Assembly (NCBI GenBank): GCA_030730585.1
Contig: JANQUV010000118.1
Span: 15,539-61,309 of the forward strand
Reading direction: 5' to 3'
DNA from: Haliea sp.
GTDB lineage: Bacteria > Pseudomonadota > Gammaproteobacteria > Pseudomonadales > Halieaceae
Length of the DNA: 45,771 nucleotides
The position numbers and the translations under genes are program-made. The notes under the pieces are model-generated. The model was given only the letters and a program-made list of their open reading frames with translations. It was not told the DNA's origin and did no database searches. This document shows positions 33,490 through 41,301 of this stretch, in pieces (the stretch's first letter is position 1; each line of letters opens with the position of its first letter).

Positions 33490-33539
33490 ATCGATCCCTC
33501 AGCCGGGCCTGCAAAGCCAATCGGGGCGCTCCACCGCGG

Positions 33540-33577
33540 CCAGTTTCAGTGGCCAAACTGGAACTTGCCTCTAGGCA
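33540..33577. repeat. two tandem inverted repeats upstream of the SDR gene
   Basis: CCAGTTT (33540–33546) pairs with AAACTGG (33555–33561) around an 8-nt loop, and TGCCT (33566–33570) pairs with AGGCA (33573–33577) around 2 nt. Neither is followed by a T-run. They lie in the 131-bp gap between the Lrp-type gene and the SDR gene and could be a weak terminator plus an operator. Confidence 0.35.
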
Positions 33578-33620
33578 GACACACCGCGCATTATGCTCGT
33601 GACGAAAAAGGAGTCATGCC

Positions 33621-34403
33621 ATGCTCGATATGCACAACAAAGTGGCCCTGATTACAGGCGGTGCCAGCGGCATGGGGCGTGTCATTGCCTTGCGTCTGGC
33701 AGGGCGCGGTGCCCGGGTGGTAGTTTTCGACGTCAATGAGGCCGGCATTGAAGCGGTTTCTGCGGAGGACGACCGCATCCGGGGGTTGCGCTGTGACATT
33801 GGTGACTTGGCCGATGTTGAAAGCAAAGTCGCTCAGGTGGAAGGAGAAGTCGGGCCCATCGATTTACTGGTGCACGCCGCCGCCCTCATGCCCAGCCACA
33901 AGCTCATGGATCACACCCATGAGGGCATGGAGCGCCTTTTCCGTATCAACTACTTTGGCACCACCTATGTGATACGCAGCGTGCTGCCGTCCATGCTGAG
34001 CCGAGGCAGCGGCCGTATTGTGGCCTTTGGCTCAGTTGCCGGTTACGCACTGGTTACCCACATGGGTGGCTACTGCGCGACCAAATCGGCCGTTAACACT
34101 TACGTGGAAATTTTGCAGAATGAGCTGCGCGACTCCGGGGTCAACGTTCATCTGGTCTGCCCGCCTCCGGTCAACACGCCTTTAATCGACCAGACGCTGG
34201 CGACCGATAGCCCGGCCAGCCTGATTGAAGCCAAAAAGTCGGGCCGGCTTTCAGATCCGGAAAAAATCGTCAATGCAATTGAGAAGGGCATCAGCAAGAA
34301 TCGCGATATTATTTACCCAGGCGAGGCACGCCTGCTAATGCTCTGGCACGCACTGCTGCCGCGCTTATGGTGGAAAACTGTGCTCAAATTCGAGAAACCG
34401 TGA
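33621..34403 (+). CDS. SDR family oxidoreductase
   Basis: A 260-residue classical short-chain dehydrogenase. Cofactor loop TGGASGMGRVIALRLAG (about 11–27), VVVFDVNEAGIE with Asp after strand 2 (favouring NAD(H)), CDIGDLADVE, the catalytic Ser in GRIVAFGSVAGYAL, the GYCATKSAVNTY Tyr/Lys motif and VCPPPVNTPLI. The C-terminal tail (KNRDIIYPGEARLLMLWHALLPRLWWK) is hydrophobic and basic and could bind the membrane, as in SDRs acting on lipids or retinol-like substrates. AGGAG lies 6 nt before the ATG. Substrate unknown. It starts 131 bp after the regulator and precedes an MFS gene by 37 bp. Confidence 0.85.
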   Translation: MLDMHNKVALITGGASGMGRVIALRLAGRGARVVVFDVNEAGIEAVSAEDDRIRGLRCDIGDLADVESKVAQVEGEVGPIDLLVHAAALMPSHKLMDHTHEGMERLFRINYFGTTYVIRSVLPSMLSRGSGRIVAFGSVAGYALVTHMGGYCATKSAVNTYVEILQNELRDSGVNVHLVCPPPVNTPLIDQTLATDSPASLIEAKKSGRLSDPEKIVNAIEKGISKNRDIIYPGEARLLMLWHALLPRLWWKTVLKFEKP

Positions 34404-34407
34404 GCCC

Positions 34408-34438
34408 GTCGGCGATGCGCCGTGATAGCATCGCCGAC
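34408..34438 (+). promoter_or_regulatory. hairpin ending 2 nt before the MFS start codon
   Basis: A perfect 10-bp inverted repeat, GTCGGCGATG / CATCGCCGAC, with an 11-nt loop fills the SDR–MFS gap. It occupies the place of a ribosome binding site, and no Shine–Dalgarno sequence is seen. No T-run follows. It may restrict translation of the transporter or end the SDR transcript. Confidence 0.55.
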
Positions 34439-34440
34439 CC

Positions 34441-35655
34441 ATGAGCACTCGACACCTCAGTACAGACTCTCCCTGGTTACTGGCCATGCTGGCAACGCTG
34501 GTGGCGCTAGGGCCGCTGAGCGTAGACATGTACCTGCCGGCCATGCCCGCCATGCGGGTAGCGCTGAATACCGACGTCGGCAGCATCCAGCTTACCCTGA
34601 GCGCCTACCTGGCAGGCTTTGCCATATTCCATCTAGTCTGCGGGCCACTGGCCGACCGCTATGGCCGCAAGCCCATCATTACCGGGGGGACACTGCTGTT
34701 CATCGTGGGCTGCGCTGGCTGCAGCCTGGCCTCCAGCATCGAGGAATTACTGGCTTACCGCTTCCTGCAAGGCGTTGGCGCCTGTGTTGGCCCCACACTG
34801 GCACGCACCATAACCCGCGACCTGTTCGGCCCGCGCAAAGCAGCGCGTGCCTTGTCACTCATTGCCATGTTGATGGCACTGGCGCCCGCGGTAGCACCGA
34901 GCTTGGGCAGCCTGTTAATGCTGTTTTTTCCCTGGCGCAGCATTTTCATGTTTTTGGGGCTGTATGGAGTGCTGATACTGTTCGTGCTGCATCGATACCT
35001 GGGAGAATCATTGCCGGTGCGCCAAAGCCTGCACCCCGGCACCATCGCTCGCAATTATGCGGCCCTGCTGGGTAGCGGAGCGTTCATGGCAGTGGTGGTC
35101 AGCAGCTCACTCGTCTACGCAGGAATGATGGTATACCTGTCCTCGTCCGGCTTCGTCTACATTGAAATGCTGCAATTGCCGGAAAAATACTTCGGGCCGA
35201 TTTTTCTCACCACCGTGGCTGGCTACATTGCCGGGAGCGCCCTTAGCGCTCGCCTCGCCATCCGCCTCGACTCGCCCCGTGTGCTGCTCATTGGTACCGT
35301 GGTCGTCGCGATGGCCAGCGTATGTATCGCCGCAGCGGGGACGGTATTCGACACGAGCGTGGCCGCGCTGGCGATACCCATGATGCTGTATACCGCGGGC
35401 ATGGGCCTCACCCTACCCCATGCGATGAGCCTCGCCCTGCAGCCGTACCCGCATATGGCGGGCACAGCGTCTGCTCTGCTGGGTTTTATACAGATGGGCG
35501 TTTCCGCAGCCGCGGCCGGCTTGGTCAGCGTATTTCTCCACGACTCACCACAGCCAATGCTGGCAGGAATTCTACTACTCGGTATGGCAGGGTTGGCACT
35601 CGGGCTACTTGCGAACCGCCTGGCGCGAAGGCAGCACAGCAACACCTTGTATTGA
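34441..35655 (+). CDS. MFS transporter, Bcr/CflA-type multidrug exporter
   Basis: A 404-residue inner-membrane drug:proton antiporter with about 12 hydrophobic segments. The N-terminal block LVALGPLSVDMYLPAMPAMR (with the conserved Asp in helix 1), GPLADRYGRKPIITGG (loop 2–3 motif A) and YRFLQGVGACVGPTLARTITRD (motif for helix 4–5, with RDLFG) are diagnostic for the Bcr/CflA family. It probably exports small hydrophobic drugs or amino-acid-derived compounds (related proteins export bicyclomycin, sulfonamides or cysteine). A perfect hairpin sits just before its ATG in place of a ribosome binding site. It is followed after 71 bp by a cysteine-synthase-like gene. Confidence 0.92.
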   Translation: MSTRHLSTDSPWLLAMLATLVALGPLSVDMYLPAMPAMRVALNTDVGSIQLTLSAYLAGFAIFHLVCGPLADRYGRKPIITGGTLLFIVGCAGCSLASSIEELLAYRFLQGVGACVGPTLARTITRDLFGPRKAARALSLIAMLMALAPAVAPSLGSLLMLFFPWRSIFMFLGLYGVLILFVLHRYLGESLPVRQSLHPGTIARNYAALLGSGAFMAVVVSSSLVYAGMMVYLSSSGFVYIEMLQLPEKYFGPIFLTTVAGYIAGSALSARLAIRLDSPRVLLIGTVVVAMASVCIAAAGTVFDTSVAALAIPMMLYTAGMGLTLPHAMSLALQPYPHMAGTASALLGFIQMGVSAAAAGLVSVFLHDSPQPMLAGILLLGMAGLALGLLANRLARRQHSNTLY

Positions 35656-35726
35656 GCGCGCGGAACACTGACCCGCTGCATGCGCTATGGCATACTGCGC
35701 ACTCGTTTTTACCGGAGAAACGCGCC

Positions 35727-36734
35727 GTGGCTACCGCTGCAGACGTCACTCAGCTTATCGGCAACACTCCGCTGCTTTACCTGCGTCAGGTATCGGAGCG
35801 CACCGGTTGCCGCATACTCGGCAAGGCCGAATTCATGAACCCCGGAGGATCCGTAAAAGACCGCACCGCGCTGGGGATTATTCGCGCAGCCGTTGCCAGC
35901 GGTGAGTTGCGTCCGGGAGGGCGAATCGTCGAAGGTACTGCGGGCAACACGGGTATCGGCCTCACACTATTGGCGAACGCACTGGGCTACACCAGCACAG
36001 TGGTCATGCCGATTACCCAAAGCCGGGAGAAAATCGACACGCTGGAGCTACTGGGCGCAGATTTACACCTCGTGCCAGCCACCTCCTACAGCGAACCCGG
36101 CCACTATGTACATACGGCACGCCGCCTGGCAGAAAAGTTTGCAGCGACAGAACCTGCCGGCGCCGTTTGGGCCAGACAGTTTGATAACCTCGCCAATATG
36201 ACGATGCACCGGGACACCACAGGGGAAGAAATCTGGCACCAAACTGAAGGGCAGATCGACGGGTTTATCTGTGCGGTCGGCACCGGGGGCACGCTGGCCG
36301 GGGTCTCTCAGGCACTCAAGGCGCACCGCGCAGACGTCGTGATTGGGCTCGCGGACCCACAGGGCGCATCGCTAAGCCACTATTTTAACTGCGGCGAGCT
36401 GGCACCCAGTGCAGGCACTTCGATCATGGAGGGCATTGGCATCAATCACATCACCGGCAACATTGCGCAGGCCTTGGTCGATACCGCGTTTACGGTGACT
36501 GACGAAGAGGCACTGCCCGTGCTGTTTGACTTACTACAGCACGAAGGACTGTGCCTGGGCGGATCGGCCGGTGTCAACGTCGCAGGCGCGGTAAAACTGG
36601 CCGAGCAGCTGGGGCCAGGGCACACCATCGTGACCATCCTCTGCGACTACGGCAATCGGTACCAAAGCAAGCTTTTCAACCCGGCGTTCCTGCACAACAA
36701 GGGCTTGCCGGTGCCGCCTTGGCTGGATATCTGA
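35727..36734 (+). CDS. cysteine synthase A-like PLP enzyme
   Basis: A 335-residue fold-type II PLP enzyme that would make cysteine from O-acetylserine and sulfide. Seen: the N-terminal LIGNTPLLYLRQ, the cofactor Lys44 in NPGGSVKDRTALGII, the substrate loop VEGTAGNTGIGLT, PITQSREKIDTLELLGA, and the glycine loop CAVGTGGTLAGVSQALK. The C-terminus ILCDYGNRYQSKLFNPAFL is typical of this sub-branch (cysteine synthase A/cystathionine beta-synthase-like, without a CBS domain). The start is GTG at 35727 with GGAG 10 nt upstream. Upstream ATG-type starts in the same frame overlap the MFS gene. Its nearness to an exporter is notable because some Bcr relatives export cysteine. Confidence 0.88.
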   Translation: MATAADVTQLIGNTPLLYLRQVSERTGCRILGKAEFMNPGGSVKDRTALGIIRAAVASGELRPGGRIVEGTAGNTGIGLTLLANALGYTSTVVMPITQSREKIDTLELLGADLHLVPATSYSEPGHYVHTARRLAEKFAATEPAGAVWARQFDNLANMTMHRDTTGEEIWHQTEGQIDGFICAVGTGGTLAGVSQALKAHRADVVIGLADPQGASLSHYFNCGELAPSAGTSIMEGIGINHITGNIAQALVDTAFTVTDEEALPVLFDLLQHEGLCLGGSAGVNVAGAVKLAEQLGPGHTIVTILCDYGNRYQSKLFNPAFLHNKGLPVPPWLDI

Positions 36735-36756
36735 TCACTGAATATGGAGCAATAAC

Positions 36757-37377
36757 ATGAAGCTGGGCATTATCAGCGGTAGCCACCGCCCCGACTCGCA
36801 AAGCGCCAAAGTTGGCCGCCACATCAAGCGCACTCTGGAAGAGCGGGCGCTGTGTGACGATGTGTGGTTTCTGGACTTGGGTAACGAGCCTTTGCCACTG
36901 TGGGAGGAGGGCGTGTGGGACCCACAAGACGCGCGCTGGCAGGCAATTCTCGACCCGCTGCGGCAAGCCCTGCACGGCTGCGACGCGTTTATCATGATTG
37001 CACCTGAGTGGCACGGCATGGTGCCTGCGGCGCTAAAGAACTTTCTACTATTCTGGACTTCAGGTGGAGAACTGGCCCACAAGCCTGCGTTAATCGTTAC
37101 CGTATCAGGCTCCATCGGCGGATCCTACCCAGTAGCCGAGCTACGCATGAGTGGTTACAAGAATAATCGGGTCTGCTTCATTCCTGAGCACCTGATCGTG
37201 CGCAATGTGAACGGCGTGTTCAACGCCGACGAAAAAGACAACGACCTGGACCCACACACTTACCATCACGACCGCTTGGTATACTGCCTGGAGCTACTGC
37301 GTGAATACGCCCTAGCACTGAACCAGGTACGTGCCAGCGGCAAGACTACCCTCGAGGCCTACCCTAGCGGGATGTAA
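36757..37377 (+). CDS. NADPH-dependent FMN reductase family protein
   Basis: A 206-residue flavodoxin-fold reductase. The FMN-phosphate loop is ISGSHRPDSQSAKVGRHI (residues 6–22) and the flavin-contacting PEWHGMVPAALKNFLLFW segment (84–101) takes the place of the family PEYNxSxPGxLKN motif. VTVSGSIGGSYPVAELR follows. It could reduce FMN, quinones, azo compounds or chromate with NAD(P)H; the sequence does not decide. GGAG lies 9 nt before the ATG. It is the last gene of the rightward series, 22 bp after the cysteine-synthase-like gene, and ends 21 bp from the convergent GGDEF gene. Confidence 0.87.
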   Translation: MKLGIISGSHRPDSQSAKVGRHIKRTLEERALCDDVWFLDLGNEPLPLWEEGVWDPQDARWQAILDPLRQALHGCDAFIMIAPEWHGMVPAALKNFLLFWTSGGELAHKPALIVTVSGSIGGSYPVAELRMSGYKNNRVCFIPEHLIVRNVNGVFNADEKDNDLDPHTYHHDRLVYCLELLREYALALNQVRASGKTTLEAYPSGM

Positions 37378-37398
37378 GAGTGCACTCACTGACTGCGA

Positions 37399-38592
37399 TT
37401 ATGCGCTCGGTGCCCAAACCTGCACACGGTTGCGCCCCGCATCCTTGGCCTGATACAGCGCCTCGTCGGCGCGGCTGAGCAACGAATCGATCGTGTCGCC
37501 CGGCATGGCCAGCGTGACCCCGGCACTGACGGTCACTTTGACCAGCTGGGCGTTCACCTCTAACGCAGTATCGGCGAGCGCGAGCCGCGCTCGCTCCAAC
37601 AGTACCTGCGCCTCATTGGCCGCAGTATCAGGAAGCAACAACACAAACTCTTCTCCCCCATAGCGGGCCAACACGTCCGTTTCTCGCAGCTGGGACTGCC
37701 AGCACTCGGCAAAATGGCGCAGAGCCTCGTCACCAAAACTGTGCCCATAGTTGTCGTTGATACGCTTGAAATGATCAAGATCTATCATTGCCATGCACAG
37801 CGAGTGCTGAGCACGTTGCGCGCGCGCGAGGTCACGCGCGGCTACCGTGCGAAAGGCGCGTCGGTTAAGCAGGAGAGTGAGGTCGTCACGCGTGGCCAAA
37901 TACTCGGCTCGCATTTGGTGGACTCTGCTCATCGCCAGGATGCGCTGCATGGTCATCAGGGTAACCCCGAAAAAACCCATCAACAGCGCAGGAATACCAA
38001 AATTGTAAGGCAACAGGTAGCTGAAAGACTCAACAGGATGGACATAAGGTTTGTCGTACCACCAGTCGTGGTAGCCATAAAACCCGCGTAACAACACCAC
38101 CCCAGAGTACAGCAGCAGGCTACAACCGACCAAAAGCTGAGCCGGTCGGGTGGCGGGATCTTCGCGGCTCTTGAACAACAGCCAGATGGCTTGCAGCGGC
38201 AACAAACCGGCGATGGTAGAATAAACGCCCGTAAGGAAATCTGAGCTACCCGCGACAACCCAGTAATGAATGTTGAAGGCCACCATCACGCCCACACTGG
38301 CAGGCACAATCCACCAGGGCAGGGTGCGCCCCATAAAGTGGAAAATGCCAATCAGAAACAGCGCCTCACCCGCTAACTGGCCTGCGTTGCCCAGTACATT
38401 GAGCACCGGGCTGCCGGTGGCGATATACCCGAAGAATACCAAAATGCCGGCAATCAATGTCCAGCTGCCGGCCATCCAGAGCACAGGGCCCGCGTAGGGC
38501 CGCGAGACGTGCCACAAGGCGGTAGAAGAAATCGCTACCGCCAGTAACAGGGCCACCCCCAACAACATTGGTGAATAGTAGAGGGTCTCCAC
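37399..38592 (-). CDS. membrane-bound GGDEF diguanylate cyclase
   Basis: Synthesises the second messenger c-di-GMP from two GTP. The 397-residue protein has about seven hydrophobic helices (residues 8–215) that may sense a membrane or periplasmic signal, a short linker, then a GGDEF domain from about 230. The active site is GGEEF at 312–316, a common active variant, and an inhibitory I-site RxxD (R303-E-T-D306) lies five residues before it, so product feedback is expected. DLDHFKRINDNYGHSFGDEAL and DEALYQAKDAGRNRVQ are conserved. It lies 28 bp beyond the dsbA stop, the same order as near P. aeruginosa dsbA. Confidence 0.93.
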   Translation of the reverse strand: METLYYSPMLLGVALLLAVAISSTALWHVSRPYAGPVLWMAGSWTLIAGILVFFGYIATGSPVLNVLGNAGQLAGEALFLIGIFHFMGRTLPWWIVPASVGVMVAFNIHYWVVAGSSDFLTGVYSTIAGLLPLQAIWLLFKSREDPATRPAQLLVGCSLLLYSGVVLLRGFYGYHDWWYDKPYVHPVESFSYLLPYNFGIPALLMGFFGVTLMTMQRILAMSRVHQMRAEYLATRDDLTLLLNRRAFRTVAARDLARAQRAQHSLCMAMIDLDHFKRINDNYGHSFGDEALRHFAECWQSQLRETDVLARYGGEEFVLLLPDTAANEAQVLLERARLALADTALEVNAQLVKVTVSAGVTLAMPGDTIDSLLSRADEALYQAKDAGRNRVQVWAPSA

Positions 38593-38620
38593 GGCGCTGC
38601 CGACCTACGTCTTTTGCGGG

Positions 38621-39280
38621 TCAGTCAGTGCTGGCGGTAGCGCCCTGCCCAGCGCGCTCTTTCTCGATCAGAAAATCGGCCAGTTTCAGCATATTCGCCT
38701 GGCTTCCCGCTTTACGAATACTAATGCGGTACTTACCGTTAACCATCATCTCTGGCGTACCGGTGATTTTGGCAGCCCGTGCACGGCTGTTGGCTTGACG
38801 AACCTGGCTGCTCACCCCAAACGAGGAGAAGGCCTTGTCAAAGTCTTCTCCACTGACACCATTGGAGGTGAACAGCTTACGAATTTCGTCTTCAGACCCC
38901 AGGCGCTTACCATCAACGTTCATTGCCTGAAACATCACTGTGTGCAGGGAATCCAGCACGCCCAGCACGTCGGCGGTATAGTACATGGAGGCATGCAGCT
39001 CCATGGGCTGGTTCCACACGGCGGGGGAACCCTTGAAATCGACGTCATCGGCAAGCGTTTCTTTCCAGCGGCTGATCAGTGGGTCGAAGGTGTAGCAGTG
39101 GCCACAGCCATACCAGAAGAATTCGACGACTTCGACCTGCTCGGGATTTGCCGTGCGCAAAGCGGGCACGATGAGGTCGTAATGGGTACCTTCCTCCCAA
39201 GACGTGGTTTCCGTGTCTTGGGCGAGAGCTGCCAGAGGAGCCAACAGCAGCAAGGCCAAGGCTATAACGCGCTTCAACAT
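38621..39280 (-). CDS. dsbA: thiol:disulfide interchange protein DsbA
   Basis: Periplasmic oxidase that introduces disulfide bonds into exported proteins. The 219-residue precursor has a signal peptide (MLKRVIALALLLLAPLAALA, cleavage before QD), and the thioredoxin-like active site EFFWYGCGHCYTF with Cys59 and Cys62; the CGHC dipeptide differs from E. coli CPHC and resembles Pseudomonas types. The cis-proline loop is ITGTPEMMVNGKYRI. The ATG at 39280 has GGAGA 6 nt upstream; an ATG 12 bp earlier overlaps that site. It follows the cytochrome c4 gene after a strong terminator, so it probably has its own promoter in the 39281–39345 stretch. Confidence 0.95.
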   Translation of the reverse strand: MLKRVIALALLLLAPLAALAQDTETTSWEEGTHYDLIVPALRTANPEQVEVVEFFWYGCGHCYTFDPLISRWKETLADDVDFKGSPAVWNQPMELHASMYYTADVLGVLDSLHTVMFQAMNVDGKRLGSEDEIRKLFTSNGVSGEDFDKAFSSFGVSSQVRQANSRARAAKITGTPEMMVNGKYRISIRKAGSQANMLKLADFLIEKERAGQGATASTD

Positions 39281-39345
39281 GAGATTCTCCATTGTCAGGT
39301 TACCGTTATCAGACCACGATTCCGGCGTGCTGTTCTACCCCGGAT

Positions 39346-39373
39346 AAAAAAGGTGGCTCAATGGCCACCTTTT
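39346..39373 (-). terminator. intrinsic terminator after cytochrome c4 gene
   Basis: On the minus strand AAAAGGTGGC pairs with GCCACCTTTT around a 6-nt loop, and the T-run is extended to six T. It begins 21 bp after the c4 stop codon and separates the cytochrome genes from dsbA. Confidence 0.88.
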
Positions 39374-39393
39374 CGAGTACTGAGGAACGCAGC

Positions 39394-40029
39394 TTACTTC
39401 AAACCAGCCGCGTAACTTGCTACCGCGTCGATTTCCTTATCACTGAGGCCGAATGCGTTAGCGCGCATAATTTTGGTGTCGCCATCGTTGGTGCGCCCCG
39501 CAGGATCATCGTATCCCTTACGATACTCACGCAACTGCAGTGCGATGTACTCCGGGTGTTGCCCGTGAAGCGCCGGATAGCCCGCCAGCGAATTGCCCTT
39601 GCCGTTCGGTGAGTGACAACCACTGCATGCCGCTACCTTGCGCGCAGGAATACCCGCACGAAAAATTGTTTCACCAAGGCCCACCAGCTCGGGATTCGCC
39701 CGGCTTCCGCTCACCGGTTTGCTGGCGTAGAAAGCTGCAATATCGGCCAACTGCTGGTTCGTCATGTTATCGACCTGGCCGGCCATCGTCGGGATTGGGC
39801 GCGCACCGTCGCGAATATCCATCAGCTGCTTGAGTAAATAACGCTGCCCTTGGCCCGCCAACTTGGGAAAATTCGGTACAGCGCTATTGCCGTCAGCACC
39901 GTGACAGGCGCTACAGGCTACCGTCATGGCTTCACCAGCGGCGGCATCGCCTTTCAAAAATGGTGTCGCTGCACCAGCAGCATGTACAAACCCTACCAGG
40001 GCCGCACAAAGGACAAGGACTTTCTTCAT
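39394..40029 (-). CDS. cc4: cytochrome c4 (di-haem)
   Basis: Periplasmic di-haem electron carrier to terminal oxidases. The 211-residue precursor has a signal peptide (MKKVLVLCAALVGFVHAAGA) and two cytochrome c domains of about 90 residues: CSACH (Cys39, Cys42, His43) with the sixth-ligand Met in PTMAGQV, and CSGCH (Cys135, Cys138, His139) with Met in TKIMRANAFGL. The repeated lobes FPKLAGQGQRYLLKQL and YPALHGQHPEYIALQL confirm c4. The ATG at 40029 gives a proper signal peptide; an upstream start at 40044 is less likely. It follows the c5-type gene by 34 bp. Confidence 0.95.
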   Translation of the reverse strand: MKKVLVLCAALVGFVHAAGAATPFLKGDAAAGEAMTVACSACHGADGNSAVPNFPKLAGQGQRYLLKQLMDIRDGARPIPTMAGQVDNMTNQQLADIAAFYASKPVSGSRANPELVGLGETIFRAGIPARKVAACSGCHSPNGKGNSLAGYPALHGQHPEYIALQLREYRKGYDDPAGRTNDGDTKIMRANAFGLSDKEIDAVASYAAGLK

Positions 40030-40063
40030 GGCAGTTCCAGACAAAACGTGAAGTTACGACGCC

Positions 40064-40357
40064 TTACTGCGCCGGCGAAGACATGTAGGTGATCAGAGCC
40101 TTGTAGTCCTCTGGCGTGCAGTCGAAGCACATACCCTTCGGCGGCATAGCGTTCAAACCGTTAGTCACCGATGCTACCAAAGCATCCATACCTTTTTCCA
40201 ACCTCGGTGCCCAAGCTGCGACATCACCCGTCTTAGCGGCACCTGCTACACCTGCGTTGTGGCACACAGCACAACTCTTGTTGTACTTGTCCATGGGCGG
40301 CTCTGCCATTGCGCCAACGGCGAAGACCATAGCGCTAACTGCCAACAATTTCTTCAT
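40064..40357 (-). CDS. cytochrome c5 family protein
   Basis: A 97-residue precursor of a small periplasmic mono-haem cytochrome c. A signal peptide (MKKLLAVSAMVFAVGAMA, cleaved before EP) is followed by the haem-binding CAVCH (Cys29, Cys32, His33) and the axial Met in NAMPPKGMCFDC, where Cys77 and Cys80 form the extra cysteine pair characteristic of the c5 group. AGAGGT lies 6 nt before the ATG at 40357; the longer upstream frame lacks homology. It is first in the leftward cytochrome unit and divergent from engB. Likely carries electrons to a terminal oxidase together with cytochrome c4. Confidence 0.93.
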   Translation of the reverse strand: MKKLLAVSAMVFAVGAMAEPPMDKYNKSCAVCHNAGVAGAAKTGDVAAWAPRLEKGMDALVASVTNGLNAMPPKGMCFDCTPEDYKALITYMSSPAQ

Positions 40358-40430
40358 GAGATACCTCTGTCGCTCTGTGCGGGTTACATGGGGATGCGGA
40401 GTTTTCCGTCGGTCCCTTAAAAGCTGTGGC

Positions 40431-40436
40431 ATTATA
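40431..40436 (-). promoter_or_regulatory. -10 element for the cytochrome c5–c4 unit
   Basis: A perfect TATAAT on the minus strand lies 74 bp upstream of the c5 start codon, in the divergent gap with engB. The -35 position (17 bp) is only a T-run. The same AT stretch (ATTATATACG) could serve the opposite strand for engB. Confidence 0.5.
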
Positions 40437-40449
40437 TACGAGATACCCC

Positions 40450-41178
40450 ATGCAAAAAAGGCAAGCGCACCTCATGCAGTCACCCGCCCCGCAACGGCCC
40501 GATTACCGCTGCGCCAATTTCCTGACCAGCGCCAGCCGGCTATCCCAATGCCCTGAAGACTACGGCTGGGAGGTCGCATTCGCAGGCCGCTCTAACGCTG
40601 GCAAATCTTCTGCAATCAATAGCTTAACCGGAAACCCGAAGCTCGCACGCACGTCGCGAACACCGGGAAGAACGCAGCTAATCAACTTTTTTACCTTAAG
40701 CGAAGTACAAAGATTGGTCGACCTCCCTGGCTATGGTTTTGCCAAAGTACCCTTGGCGGTGAAGCAGGAGTGGACTAAACAGCTGGAAAATTACCTACAA
40801 AAACGCGAGAGCCTGCGTGGCCTTATTCTGCTGATGGACGTGCGCCACCCGCTGCAGGCGTTTGACCAACAAATGCTCAATTGGGCAATAACGGCCGGCA
40901 TGTCGGTACATATACTGCTGACTAAAGCCGATAAGCTAAAAAATGGGCCCGCACGCAGTACCCTCTTGCAGGTGCAACGGCAGTTGGCGATACACGGCGA
41001 CTCAGTCACTGTGCAGCTTTTTTCGGCGCTGAAACACACCGGGCACAAAGAACTGATTGCCGTACTGAACGCCTGGCTTACTGATACCAGTGTTTACGAG
41101 GAAGAAGTGGCGGACGGCGAAGAACAGGAAGACCAGCCAGCAGGGGCAGAGAAAGCAGAGGGAACAGACGAGCAATAA
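40450..41178 (+). CDS. engB: ribosome biogenesis GTP-binding protein EngB/YsxC (YihA)
   Basis: Essential small GTPase needed for large ribosomal subunit assembly and normal cell division. G motifs are in order: G1 [14 protein letters not shown]2 [16 protein letters not shown]3 [12 protein letters not shown]4 LLTKADKL, and G5 in [11 protein letters not shown]. The 242-residue length includes a short N-terminal extension and an acidic, Glu-rich C-terminal tail ([12 protein letters not shown]…) longer than in E. coli (210 aa). Two starts are possible, ATG 40450 and ATG 40474; neither has an ideal ribosome binding site, and the second has AAGG 12 nt upstream. It faces polA across the sRNA locus, as in E. 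coli and Pseudomonas. Confidence 0.94.
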   Translation: MQKRQAHLMQSPAPQRPDYRCANFLTSASRLSQCPEDYGWEVAFAGRSNAGKSSAINSLTGNPKLARTSRTPGRTQLINFFTLSEVQRLVDLPGYGFAKVPLAVKQEWTKQLENYLQKRESLRGLILLMDVRHPLQAFDQQMLNWAITAGMSVHILLTKADKLKNGPARSTLLQVQRQLAIHGDSVTVQLFSALKHTGHKELIAVLNAWLTDTSVYEEEVADGEEQEDQPAGAEKAEGTDEQ

Positions 41179-41213
41179 AAAAACCGGCTACCTGTAGGGG
41201 GACAGGTAGCCGG
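41177..41213 (-). terminator. intrinsic terminator of the polA-side sRNA
   Basis: On the minus strand a perfect 12-bp stem CCGGCTACCTGT / ACAGGTAGCCGG with a CCCCCT loop is followed by seven T. It lies 120 bp beyond the polA stop and forms the 3' end of the predicted sRNA; read-through polA transcripts would also end here. It overlaps the engB stop codon and has no T-run in the engB direction. Confidence 0.93.
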
Positions 41214-41295
41214 GAGAGCTTGTGTCTCTGGGGAAGAGACTTGCCCCGCCATTGGCTTACGGGGATAAGCCTGCAGGGCAGTAGCAGCATGCTAC
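41177..41295 (-). ncRNA. predicted sigma-E-controlled sRNA with C-rich loops (ErsA/Spot 42 locus)
   Basis: The minus strand between polA and engB carries a sigma-E type promoter, then about 118 nt with a regular run of hairpins: GTAGC/GCTAC (41281–41295); GGCTTA/TAAGCC with loop TCCCCG (about 41254–41271), which can be extended by an outer TGCCC/GGGCA pairing; GTCTCT/AGAGAC with loop TCCCC (41224–41240); and the terminator stem with loop CCCCCT. No ORF with a ribosome binding site is seen. Spot 42 (spf) in enterobacteria and ErsA in Pseudomonas occupy this same polA–engB gap; ErsA is transcribed by the sigma-E homologue AlgU and is about 130 nt long, similar to this one. The unpaired UCCCC segments suit pairing with Shine–Dalgarno sequences. 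Transcription start is estimated, not known. Confidence 0.78.
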
Positions 41296-41301
41296 GAGGA
41301 A

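Noticed and set aside
41177-41213. Terminator of engB on the plus strand
   Set aside because: The stem is perfect, but the A-run precedes it and no T-run follows in the engB direction; it works only for the minus strand.
41177-41295. True Spot 42 RNA
   Set aside because: Location is the same, but the sequence has C-rich loops and a sigma-E-type promoter instead of a CRP-repressed sigma-70 promoter; it fits the ErsA type better.
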